In this document: one piece after another, positions 25,709 through 40,876 of the stretch | How the letters are laid out: every line of letters begins with the position of its first letter | How positions within the stretch are numbered: the stretch's first letter is position 1 | Assembly: GCF_021155765.1 (NCBI RefSeq) | Contig: NC_060118.1 | Location: 5,952,001-6,016,000, forward strand | Direction of reading: 5' to 3' | Length of the DNA: 64,000 bases | Source: Diprion similis | Taxonomy: Eukaryota > Arthropoda > Insecta > Hymenoptera > Diprionidae | The notes under the pieces: generated by a model | Seen by the model: only the letters and a program-made list of their open reading frames with translations | Told to the model about the DNA's origin: nothing | The model's database searches: none | Position numbers and translations under genes: made by a program

Positions 25709-28154
25709 TTATTGCAACAAACATCCACTCGCATTTTTAGGCTCTTTGGTAGTTTGATGCACGGCTTCTTCCTGTACAGGAGGTAAATCATGCTCTTTCG
25801 TATTACTCGTCGCCCCGCCTGCTGCTCCTACAAAACTTTTATACGCTGGCACGCTCCAGAGATGATTTGGGGCTGGCATGGTAAAATCTACAGGGCTTAC
25901 TAAACCATAAGTAGCCTTAGTTTCCAGTGACGGTACATCTCCAGGCACCTTGTGATGATATCTGAAGAAAGAATGAACATAGTAAATAGTTTTCCAAGCA
26001 AGGTCAAAGACAATTTACTTAGTATTTCGGTGGTACTTACATGAAACCGTTTTCTCTTCTACACTTCTCAAGCGTAATTCTCACCAGAGGAGCCAGTCGT
26101 TTAAATACAGCGTGCTGGTCAGGTTTTATTCTTGGCGCCGGGCCGTGAGTCTTACCATATTCCTGGCAAAGAGCTTTAGCTTTATTCAAAGAAATTTCAC
26201 TTTCTTCTAGAGCCTTTATTGCCTCACCACATTTATCCATAGATAAGAGATTCTCGCCACAATAATTATATGCCTGTAAATCAATATAATCAAACATATC
26301 GTTAGACCGCTATAAATCTAGGAAAAAATGGATTTGGATTATAATCGCAAAAAATATATATAATCAGAAATTTAATTCTTACATAGGATTGGTAAAAGGC
26401 TGCTTTTAGTTCGAGATATTTGATCCACTGAGCTGAAATTTCTGGCTTAAAGGGTTTCAATGTATTGGCTGCATCCAGAAAGAGCTTGCTTGTTTCATTG
26501 GCCAGTGCTGATATTAAATTATTATTATGTTTCAACTCAACTGCTCGCGCTACAGTCACTGAAATCATGAAGAAATTGATGAATAAATTACTCCAACGAA
26601 ACTGATCTGCAAAGTGAATCTTATTAAACAAGGTAACAAATTGTTTTTAACTGAAAAGAGGAAAACTTAGAGAAAATACTGTGTGTATTGATATCGAAGG
26701 CAGCCAAAGTTCTTTGAGTACAAGGAAGCAACGAATTTAGTTTCATAACAGAAACTGAATCGGTTATCAACTAAATTCAAATAAAAACCTTCTTGAGCCT
26801 CAGCTGTGCATTGATTTATGTAGGCATTCATAATACGTGGATCCAGATCACTGCCTAGTATCGGAGGATTGGAGAGTTGGGGTAAAAATTCGGTTTGTAC
26901 AAAGGTGAAAATTCCCGCAGCTCTTCTCAACAAACCATGAATTTCCTTAGCCTCGTCCATACTTATACTGCGTAAACGAAATGATATTAGTGAATGGAAA
27001 AAATTTGCTAAGATGATATAATTGATAAATTACAAGGTATCTATGAGACTTACTCGTCTCTCCCGGCAATCATTGCAGCATGTTTCATAAACCATATCGC
27101 TACGTTTATGCTTATGTTAGCCGCTTCATAAACAGAATCGGCTTGCGAACTATTGAACACAAAAAATAAACAGGAATTAGAACTACCGTTGATACACGTT
27201 GTGTTTGTACTTAAAGAAGTAAGTTTGATATAAACTCACTGAGTAAGCGAGCCAAGCAACGTATGTGTCCATTTGAAGACAAAAATATTTCGCAATTTAC
27301 TTGGTTCTGGCCTTCCAATGTGTTCAGTAGATGATTGGATTTCCCAAATTAATCCATATAATAGGCTCAGGTAGGCTACAAAAGCTGGTTCAATTGTATC
27401 ACTTGTATTATTTGCATCCCGTATTAAATCCAACAATCGGCTTCTTGACAACTTCAGATCGCTACAGTCAGGAAAGGGAAAAAAATAGATCAATGAAAAG
27501 ACATAATTAGGTTAAAAATGTTATTGCAGAATGATTTCTGATTTAACATATATGCATTGTTATACGTATTAGAATATTTACACAAACCAACTGTTGATTA
27601 ACAAACATTAAACAAGTTTTTCGTCTCGTAAGAATATTTCTTTCTTGAATAATCGATCCCCCCTCTATTGTGCAATGAAAATTAATAGCATTGGTGTGTT
27701 TAGAAGAAACTTTGCATAGCAAGAGAGTAGCAACAAAAACGAAAATATATTTCTAAAATCTCCTGCCACCATTTAAAATGCGTACGACATGTCTGTGAAA
27801 GTGTATAAAGCAAATACGTTCAACTGATTATCTGTTAAAAAAGTATTGTCAGTTTGTTATATACAGATGTTTTTTCAAGATTAAAATGCTTTTATATACT
27901 TATATGCACAATCTATTGTTTTATGTGCCGTAAATGTTGTATAGATTTAAAGACTGAAATTCCATAATAACAATTGATACTATTTTAAGCGATTGAATCA
28001 TTCTTGGTGTGAATTTTATTGCGAAAAAATATAACTGATCCTTGGATAGTAACCTGCAAAGTTTCTTTGTAGCTTCCGTAGGCTCCTTCAATTTTATTTC
28101 GAATTTATGATTTGTCGTTGCTTTTAAAACGTTGCGATGGAACCAGTGAGCCAT
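25709..28154 (-). CDS. BROX: BRO1-domain protein BROX
   Basis: BROX is a BRO1-domain protein that binds ESCRT-III CHMP proteins; in mammals it is held at membranes by C-terminal farnesylation. The exons, in gene order, are 28,154-28,054, 27,461-27,240, 27,149-27,054, 26,967-26,789, 26,558-26,383, 26,273-26,041 and 25,961-25,709. They total 1,260 nt, or 419 residues, close to the 411 of the human protein. Recognisable segments are MAHWFHRNVLKAT at the start, ISMDEAKEIHGLLRRAAGIF, TVARAVELKH, GENLLSMDKCGEAI, and RITLEKCRRENGFIYHHKVP. The C-terminus reads SGCLLQ, a CaaX box (C416-L-L-Q419). All introns are GT-AG with matching phases. It is head-to-head with GLO1. No break is seen. Confidence 0.95.
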
Positions 28155-29532
28155 TTTACAGTAGATTTACAATAATATTAATTTTATTTAACCGTATCCA
28201 CACGTAGGTGTGTATGGGTGTGTATATGACGCGTTTGATTTAGCTCGGTGCTTCTTTTGACAGATAGTACTACCTAGCAGACCGAGTTGAACACTGACGA
28301 CAGCGGAGAAAGTAAAAGCATTGATTAAACGCCAACTAAGAACCGCCACACGTGTTACCACGAAATATGTAAGTGTAGAGTGTCTCTACTAGTCTACTTT
28401 AGTCACGTAAACTTTAGTCTACTGATAGATACTCATGCTTCGGTTTGATTGGTTCTTCAAACTTCGCCAGTTGATGGCGGAGACGCGCGAATATTCAAAT
28501 AGATTAAATTAAGTTAAATATCCTATGTTAAAACACTAAAAAGTAGATGAACTTTTTTGGACTCTTACTACAGTTGTGTGCCTGCATCTCTACAGTTTTG
28601 CTCGATTATACCTCATCGTGGTGTGAGTATACATGGTGTTCGTAGAAGTGCAGCTTCCTTGTCCAAAAAAGTTTGTCTTTCGCGCTGGACTGGACTAGAG
28701 CAAGATGTGTAGGGATTTCTTTAGACAGTTGGTACACATCTCACTTAAAAGCTTTAACTATTAAAAGAGATTATTTTATATTAAAAATTTTTTGAAATCA
28801 GAAAATGTAATTACCATATCCACTAATGGTGAAAAATGCAATTTATTGATATTCGTGGCAATAAACTACATAAATTGACGTTGTTTGTGTTTTTTATTGA
28901 AAATAAACAAAAATACGATAATTTTCGTACCATAGTTTTACGGTCTTGATACCACAATTTGGTCTGTCGAGGTTGGGAACATTGCTTAGAATCAACACAG
29001 CATCGCTCCCACGGCCTTGGTAAAGCCACACTAGAATTCCACTGTTATTTCCAATTTCACAATTTTCAATCGTATTCGTTGCCAAGGTAAGTAATTATTA
29101 TAATTAGCTTGGTACTTCGTATCACGGATGCGCACGAAACTTAAGTAGTTACAGAAATGACTGTGAATAACGAATTTTACGAAGCTGACACATATCATAT
29201 TCACACATTAGCTGTCAATAGACAAGCTACTTAACCTGAAAATATTTCACATGATAACAAGTAGTACTGAATAAATCATATTCTCTAATATTCGCTCTGT
29301 AAAGATGACATGTTGCACAGAGAATGTATTCTACCGATCTTATTACCATTGGGACGAGAGTTTACAAGGCTTTCTATAACCAGATGGTACTAGATCATTT
29401 CTAAAATCACATTTAGCTATTATTTATTTATAATATTACATAATACTTGAACGGTGAAAATTTTTTCATCGATGCTGAACTCACTTTCAAAGAAGCAGGA
29501 AAATATTTCACTATATTTAAAACTATTTTTAG
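28155..29532. other. Divergent promoter region of BROX and GLO1
   Basis: The two genes start back to back and share this 1.4-kb spacer. It contains a partial family B repeat (28,621-28,757). A strong splice-donor match, CCAAG/gtaagt, lies at 29,086/29,087. The GLO1 ATG follows directly after a tttttag acceptor, so a GLO1 5' untranslated exon may end at 29,086. That exon is inference. Confidence 0.5.
28621..28757. mobile_element. Family B element, truncated copy
   Basis: It begins GTGTGAGTATACATGGTGTT, matching the left end of the copy at 23,534. The blocks aaaagtttgtctttcgcgctgg, agatgtgta and agacagttggtacacatctcac follow in the same order. The middle is deleted and the right terminal repeat is missing. 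Confidence 0.7.
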
Positions 29533-30787
29533 ATGGGAGAACCAACAGGGTTGACCAACAGCGAAGCACGAGAGCTTTGTACAAACCCAGATGAAGCAAC
29601 AAAAGATTTCATCCTTTCTCAGGTCATGTACCGTATTAAGGACCCACGCAGATCCTTACCATTTTATACGGAAGTGTTGGGAATGCGATTACTTCAAAAA
29701 TTGGATTTTCCTGAAATGAAGTTTTCTGTCTATTTTCTTGGATTTGAACGTGCTAGCGACATACCAACCGACAGAAGGGAATGTCTCGAATGGACTTTTA
29801 CCAGAAAAGCTGCTTTGGAACTCACTCAGTATGTTGACTCATTGTTTTTCGACTTCTATCTAAAAAAGGTTTATCACTAAAGATGATTATCTTAAACATC
29901 GATATCATGTAGTATAACTAGAACAAATTCAGAGTCTGTGGTGAGATGATTGAGTATATAACTATATGATGGCTTTGGAGTACAAGCTGTTATCATTTGC
30001 AATCATGTACTTTTAGTATCTGAGTATTTAACTGATATTACCAATTTCTCATCGTTCATTTTATTGTTTCAGTAATTGGGGTACAGAAACAGATCCTGAC
30101 GCGAAGTATCACAACGGAAATACAGACCCTAGAGGATATGGTAAGAAACAAAAAGTTGAATAATACTAAGTAATCACAGAAATAGACTTTAATGACTCAA
30201 ATTCCAGGGATAAAATCGGGTCTTTGCATGTAAAACTGTTATATGGGTAAACAATACAATGTCTCTTATGTTAAGATATATCTACCCATTTGTTGCGAAA
30301 TATGTGAATTTCAATCATATGTAATATTCACAATTGTCTGTTTTATTGAAAAAAAGAAACTATGACCTACTTATTTACAGTTTTACCGCTGTTTTAAAAT
30401 ATGAAAAGAAACATTTTTTTTCGTGCAGAGACCAAATCGATCATTATTTATAAAAAAAATCTCTTGTTCATCGACAAAAGAGATTCAGTTAAAAAAAAAT
30501 ACCATTAAAATATTCATATTTTGTATTTGCCTTGAATAGAAATTACTATAAAGAATGAAGAATACTTCAGTAAATACGAAGAGTATTAAAAAATTTCAGG
30601 TCATATTGGACTCACGGTACCTGACGTGGATGTAGCATGTGAAAGGTTTGCTAGGCTCGGTGTGGAGTTTGTAAAGAAACCAAACGAGGGAAAGATGAAA
30701 GGTCTTGCCTTCATTAAAGATCCCGATGGTTATTGGATCGAAATATTGAGCGTATCAAATACTGTTGGTACGATAATGAACAACTAG
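29533..30787 (+). CDS. GLO1: Lactoylglutathione lyase (glyoxalase I)
   Basis: Glyoxalase I isomerises the hemithioacetal of methylglyoxal and glutathione to S-lactoylglutathione in the cytosol. The exons are 29,533-29,828, 30,073-30,140 and 30,600-30,787, totalling 552 nt and 183 residues, against 184 in human. The four metal ligands of the family are all present: Gln30, Glu96 in LELTHNWG, His123 in GYGHIGL and Glu169 in GYWIEIL. Each is offset by three from the human numbering. The segments [19 protein letters not shown] and [11 protein letters not shown] are typical of the eukaryotic zinc form. The ATG at 29,533 follows directly after an acceptor-like tttttag, so an upstream non-coding exon is likely. 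All introns are GT-AG. Confidence 0.96.
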
Positions 30788-31821
30788 TACATACACATTT
30801 AGTAAAATCAATGAGAAAAATTCCTGTTATAATATCTGCCAATACACTAGTTTAGTGTAATGTGTATGTATTTAGAGATTAACAATCAGTATAACATGTC
30901 TTTAAAACATCAAAATAATTCTGTCCCTTAAGCTGCAGCAGACCAAATATATTTTAATGATGTACAATGTGTTGAAACGATGATGAAAAGATAATATGTA
31001 AAAACAGAATACTTACCTTTTATACTATATACTAATTGTTTTATCTGTTACACTTATATTATAACGATGTACCTAATACTTATTGTAGCGTATCTGCGTA
31101 TGTATACTATGCTATTGCAAAAAATAAAATCAAAATATTTATTTTCATTCCCAAAATAGTCTAAATAGATAATTAGATAGAAAGTTTTTTTTATTGACTT
31201 ACAAAAGTACCGTCAAAAATCAATTAAATCGTAGTCATGAAATTTTTCAAAACCTCAGAAGTGCACATGAAATCTAGTGGAATTGTTTGTAAATGATATA
31301 ATTTTAACTTTTTGAAATTTCTGAAACTCCACATGCGCAATGCACCCGATCCTATTCGTCAGAGTTTGAAATGTAACATTCGCTGAACATAAGTTCCGTC
31401 GGTAAAACAGAAATTGGCTCCCTGCTAAAGTCCTGTTCGTGAAGATAGATGCAGACTCGACCGAGAAATGTCAGATTATCGTTTATGAATAAAAATTTTC
31501 ATAGAAACGTGTTGAGCGGGGGTCCATCCTCTCGCGTGAGTATTATTTCCGGCAGTAGTTATAATCTTAGGAAAATAATTCTGACATAAAGCGTGAAATA
31601 ACGTTAACACACCACGTTTAGCTTTCATCTGTCACCTCGAGGTTAGGTATGTATTGCACATACTTACGTATGTATACAATATCAATCGTCACAGTCATTG
31701 TTTATAACCGTAAAATTCGTACGAACGAATTAAAATTACAAAGCAAAAGAATCAAGAAGAAAGGTTGAATAAAAATACTCCAAAAATTGAAATGACAAAC
31801 ATTGTTGCGTCAAATTTCAGG
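30788..31821. other. Spacer between GLO1 and TBCE
   Basis: It contains the GLO1 3' end and the TBCE promoter and leader. A CTCGC/gtgagt donor match at about 31,535 and the acceptor caaatttcag at 31,820 suggest a TBCE 5' untranslated exon and intron. No other feature is visible. Confidence 0.5.
31123..31128 (+). terminator. Likely GLO1 polyadenylation signal
   Basis: AATAAA lies 336 nt after the GLO1 stop codon on the coding strand, a normal 3' untranslated length. Confidence 0.5.
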
Positions 31822-34603
31822 ATGGTCGAAGACAAAAACTACGAATTGGGCAGTAGGATCGAGTGTGACGGCTCTTTGGGTACCCTGAGATATGTTGGGC
31901 CAGTAGGCGACACGAAAGGTGAATGGCTGGGAATAGACTGGGATGATCCATCACGTGGAAAGCACAACGGCACATACGAGGGTGTTAAGTACTTTACAAC
32001 TTGGTATGTACTTGAAAAGATAAAGAAATATGATTTTTATATCCCAGGAGATGTAATATCTGTACTTTGGGTTTATTTTTCACAGGCACCCGACATCAGG
32101 CTCATTTATTCGCCACGGTAAAGCAAATTTTGGGATCTCTTGTCCTCACGCAATTAAATCTCGTTATGGTTTGATCAATGACGATTTGGCGGGCATCGAT
32201 AGGGAGAACTTAACGAGTCTGCAAAAGGAGATAAATGCACCGTTTCTAGAGATGGTTGGTTTTTCAAAGGTTAATAAGAAACAAAGCAAATTCGATCAAC
32301 TAGAAATAATATGGCTGCGAGACCAATCGGTTAGCAATGCAGGAAACCCAGTAGAACTGGAGACATTGTGTCCAAGATTGAAGGAGCTCGACATTTCTAG
32401 AAATTTAATTAATTCTTGGAAAGTTATATCTGACATTTGCATTCAGCTTCGTTCTCTCACAAGGCTCAATGTTAGGTGAGATACCATTCATTTGATGATA
32501 CGTTTTTGCCAATTATCATTTTAAGCTTTGTCTTTTTTGTATCAAGGGATTTGTATTAGAAAAATCAATCGAAAAGAGAAAAATTAATGCGAGAATTAAT
32601 GTTTTCCCAATTGCAATAATACCTAGTTCTTGAAACAAAAAAGATACAACCTGGTGATTCGAAAAGAAGTTTCGAAATATGTTAAAAATTATTTGTTTTC
32701 TCACAGTATTTTTGATTCGTTTAGAAAAAATTATAATTCCATTTCTGTGATTTAATAATTATCTTGGATATGAAATAAATTCAGAGCTGATATTAATTAT
32801 TTTCAATTTACAATCTGCAAATAAAAATGCCTTCCGTTAATAATCAACTCCAATAACTTTATTTTATAGCGAAAACAAACTGCCGTGCGATATTGAAGTG
32901 GAGGAATTTAAAAAATCGTTTACAAATGTTACCCACTTAACGATGGCAAGGATGAATTATAATTGGGCAGATGTGCAACGATGCATTGAAATGTTTCCAG
33001 CAATAAGAGAACTTTCGATTTCTTTCAACATTGTAAATACAATAGAAAGACCGCCAGATTGTTCAAACATAATGAAACTCAGAGCCCTAACTCTTGAGGG
33101 AAATTTAATCGAAAATTGGAATGAAATATTGAAATTAGGCTCACTTCCTTGGTAAAAATTTCTTATAACGAGACAAGAATTTTGATAAACAGACCAAACT
33201 ATAAATGATCTGACACATCATAAATACCTATTACTTTTGAACTTCACCTAAGTTTATTGACGCATAAGAAGTAATCAGTGTAACCCCAATTCTTTTTAGC
33301 TTGGAATATCTAAATGTCAATGAAAATAGAATAAAAGTTGTAAGTTTTCCGACAGACAAGTCAATGACCAAGACAAGCTTATTTGCCAATCTTAGGCAGT
33401 TGCATATATCTAAAAACGACATATCAGAGGTAATTAACATTAACTTAGATAAGAAGATGAGAATGTTTGTAAAATAATTTTGTAAAAGGCATGCGATTGC
33501 ATAGTTATTTGCCAGAATTGATAAAAGAATTTACTTTCAGTGGCGATCCATCAGCGAGTTGGATAAGCTTGTGAGTCTTGAAGACTTGAAATTTCGGGAC
33601 AATCCGATTCTGAAGTGTGGAACTCCTGAGACCACACGCCAGCTAATTATTGCCAGAATATCAAAGCTTAAATATTTAAACGGCACCGAAGTTTGGCATG
33701 ATGAAAGGACTGGTGCTGAATATGATTACTTGAAATTATTCGGAAAACAGTGGCTTGATACTGAAAGCATTCCAGAAAAAAGACTAGAATTCATAACTGA
33801 ACACCCTCAATATCCTTCATTAATTAAAAGCAAGTTTTTATAGATCACAAGAATTAATAATACTGTTATGGCGGGACTTTTCGATAATATCGAGTTTTTC
33901 GTTTTTGAAATGACTAAAAAAAATTAGCTCAAGGAACTTTCTGGCAGCAGTGTGCGGAAAATTTGCTGCCAAAAGTTCCTTGCGCATACACTTTTATCAC
34001 AGAAGATTAAAATTCTTTTTCAGGAAAAATACTACCATTATCTAAATTTTTCCGGAAGGAATTTTTAATCACATCTATTTTAGTCACTTCAAAAACGAAA
34101 AACTTGATATTATAGAAATTTCCCTGGAGTTCTGCCCTTAAAGGAAATTAATAAATCGAAGGGCTTAAAATGATTCATCCACTGTATGCTGAATTGTATA
34201 TAATGCAACTTTCAGAATATGGATTACCAGACGTTCATGTGCCAAAATTGAACGCCGGAATGGGATCAAATGTAATATCTGTGGAGTTTATTTGTCCGGA
34301 TGATCCGAATCAGCCGCAGAAAATTAAAAGAAAGCTGCTCAAGGATATGGAAGTCCAAAAGGTCGTTGGAATTGTACAACGATTGTTTAAAACTAGTGGA
34401 AAAATTCCCACTCTATCTTTTGTGCAGCGGACGGTAAGAATAACAATCTTTAAAAATGTTATGTGTAAAATTCTTGAGGTTTCTGGATTATTTTTCAATT
34501 TTCTTTCCAGCTGTCCAGCAACGAAATAAAATTAGACAAACCGCTACAAAATTTGAGCTATTTTTCCATCCAAGACGGTGACCAGATTCTTGTCAGATGG
34601 TGA
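31822..34603 (+). CDS. TBCE: Tubulin-specific chaperone E
   Basis: TBCE is the cytosolic cofactor that binds alpha-tubulin during assembly of the tubulin heterodimer. The exons are 31,822-32,003, 32,086-32,475, 32,870-33,151, 33,300-33,429, 33,541-33,829, 34,216-34,433 and 34,511-34,603. They total 1,584 nt, or 527 residues, the same as human TBCE. The domains in order are a CAP-Gly domain (about residues 8-80, with GKHNG at 46-50 and HPTSGSFIRHGKANFG), leucine-rich repeats (about 130-370, such as LKELDISRNLINSW and LEYLNVNENRIKV) and a C-terminal ubiquitin-like domain (about 440-527) ending in the family's VRW. Intron 5 (33,830-34,215) starts with GC, not GT (A/GCAAGT). Using it gives the expected KYGLPD junction; reading on instead hits TAG at 33,841. 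The ATG at 31,822 sits one base after an acceptor-like site. Confidence 0.93.
33878..34120. mobile_element. Foldback element inside TBCE intron 5
   Basis: The left arm, about 33,882-33,918 (containing gagtttttcgtttttgaa), is the inverted form of 34,079-34,115 with only a few mismatches over about 37 bp. In the middle is a second inverted pair, aaggaacttt...aaagttcctt, with ggcagca...tgctgcc just inside it. It has no open frame. It looks like a foldback or MITE-type insertion. Confidence 0.7.
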
Positions 34604-35557
34604 CATATGTATATTATATACATCATGCATAGATTAATATAAAAGTATTTTCGATACTGTTAAAATTCCAACATCGTACTATATGATCGTGAAATTAAAT
34701 TAGTGCAGTTACACTGTGACCTCAAATTGTGTTCATTTTTATTTCTCGATTTCGCTTCACTCAGTCTTTAACATTTATGCTTATATTTGCTTTTTGGTTT
34801 TGTTTCTGCACTCTTGATTATAATACAGAATATAAATCGGTGATGTATGTGATATGAATTCTGTTAAGCAATGTATGTTATCGTCTCACTGTGAAATCAT
34901 CTACTTATATTGTATTCACTGAGCGATCATTTTCTTCAGACTTTTCTGTTTGATAGCTAGGGCGACTTATTTTTCTTAATTAACGTTGCGAATTTGGAAA
35001 TCCTATTTAGGTTACAACATGTAACCAAGTTCGAAATGATAATGCAATTAACGTGCTTTATTGAATGCTAATAATCCTGTGAACTGAAACTGTGAATTAT
35101 TTAAGGAAGCTTTTTTAATAAAAAAAATAAAAAAATGAAATGAAACTTATTGTTATATTACATTCATATATCGACCACCTGATATATACATACTCATATT
35201 ACTAAACCAAAAAACGTAAATATTTTGAACTCAATGTTCATAAGGCACCAGACCGATATTCATAACAAAATATGACTGAGGTATTTATAAAGACGAGTAG
35301 AATTTTAATTATCCACAAGTAACTACGATTTCAGTTCTTTTCATTATTTTTCATTCATTTTCTTATCAAACAAGGTTTATTATTTCCTTAATATACAAAG
35401 TGTGTAAGGAAAAACCGAAAAGCAAAATACGTAAATAATAAAGGCACCTTTCATAAGACGTCTTTATCAACCAGTTATCGAATAGTGATAGAATTGGAAT
35501 CTTACCCGATATTCCTCTAACTCTATACTCTTGGATCTCTAAGAGTGAGGCAATATT
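34604..35557. other. Spacer between converging TBCE and XPD
   Basis: An AT-rich spacer of just under 1 kb holds the 3' untranslated regions of TBCE (+) and XPD (-). No gene is visible. Confidence 0.55.
35117..35122 (+). terminator. Possible TBCE polyadenylation signal
   Basis: AATAAA lies in an A-rich patch 514 nt after the TBCE stop codon. Confidence 0.35.
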
Positions 35558-39756
<4,199 letters not shown>

Positions 39757-40504
39757 TTTTGTTGTTTATTAATCTCTTTCTGCCGCATTTATAACAAAAT
39801 TACTTCACTGGTTCTAATTGTTTATAGCCTCCAAATTCACGTTTACGACCTGTACGTGCGTTAGGTTGCCGACCAAGATTAGATTAGGTTAGGTTTTTCG
39901 TGAGAAGGTGAGATATTTTGTTTTATCCAGGAAGTTTGAGGATTTAATTGGCTGCACTGAATGCGCATCAAGTATATTTTCCCCAGGACTTCGCGTTTGT
40001 CATTGGTTGGAAACTAGGGAAATCGCACTCAGCTTAGCCAGTTGAGAACCCTATTATTAAACTCAATAAACTCATCGTGTTGACTGCAGATGAAATGAAT
40101 TACAAATATTTTGAATTCGCTTTATGTAAAATAAAAAATTAAAGAACTGATAGCAATCAAAGAAATACGGTTTTACAAAGGAAGGAGTAAATTAAATAAT
40201 GATAACGTAGGAAGATTGATACACTAATCATAATGTGAGAGCAATAGCTGAATCTAGCGATGATCTTTTATACAAATTTCCATGAAATATATTGAACTTT
40301 ACATGAAATTTCGGATTTTTTTTTTGTATTTCGCAGCGCAGTTTTTTATTGCTTACAATGTAACGGGAACAATAAAAACAGAATTTCAAGTCTTTTTATT
40401 ATTTTGAAAATGATGTAAACCCTCTTTAATCCTTCCAAAATTTATACTTCTCATTTTCTCTGAAGATATACGAAATAAATTTTTTCCTTTTCGTGCATGT
40501 AGAG

Positions 40505-40640
40505 TGCGCGCAAAGTGGCTTTTTCCCGCCCGGTGACAAATGAGCGGGCGCAAAATGCTGACGGGCGCAAATAACGTATCGTAAGCGGGCGCAAAATCAC
40601 GTTTTGCGCCCGCTTCGACGAACGCCGGGCGCAAAATGGA
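40505..40640. repeat. Cluster of GGGCGCAAA motifs with hairpin
   Basis: GGGCGCAAA occurs at 40,546, 40,563, 40,587 and 40,627, and inverted (TTTGCGCCC) at 40,603. A near copy, GCGCGCAAAG, is at 40,506. AAGCGGGCGCAAAA (40,583-40,596) and its exact complement (40,602-40,615) form a 14-bp stem around a five-base loop. The block is strikingly GC-rich in an AT-rich neighbourhood. Function is unknown. Confidence 0.8.
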
Positions 40641-40758
40641 GTGGTGCACCGCGCGATCACCGCGGAATCGTCGTCTATCTTGTAATTAGCCTATTTTTTG
40701 TGCACTCAAAGGTAAACTTTCAGTACAGGATATGGACAAAAAGTATCGTGTGCACCAT

Positions 40759-40876
40759 GGACGGAAAGCGATTTACGCTCGTGCGAGTTTCAGCTCAGCC
40801 TCGGCGACCTTTTGCACACCTCGGCTCGCCTTCGGCTGAAATCTCGCACTGGCGTCAATCGCTCACTTTCCGCCCT
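40759..40876. repeat. GC-rich foldback element
   Basis: The left half (ggacggaaagcga, cgtgcgagtttcagc, cctcggcga) is repeated inverted in the right half (gctgaaatctcgcac, tcgctcactttccgccc). Together they make an imperfect stem of roughly 45-50 bp around a short centre. It has no coding pattern. It may be a foldback mobile element. Confidence 0.65.

Noticed and set aside
33830-33843. TBCE ending at the TAG at 33,841 as a truncated gene, with a second small gene after it.
   Set aside because: The following exons encode the missing ubiquitin-like end of TBCE, and a GC donor joins them in phase to the family's exact usual length.
39884-39893. Two TTAGG units resembling insect telomere repeat.
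   Set aside because: Only two units; such short matches are expected by chance.
40386-40649. A minus-strand open frame of 87 codons over the GC-rich cluster.
   Set aside because: Its apparent repeats come from the GGGCGCAAA word; no domain, and it extends into AT-rich non-coding DNA.
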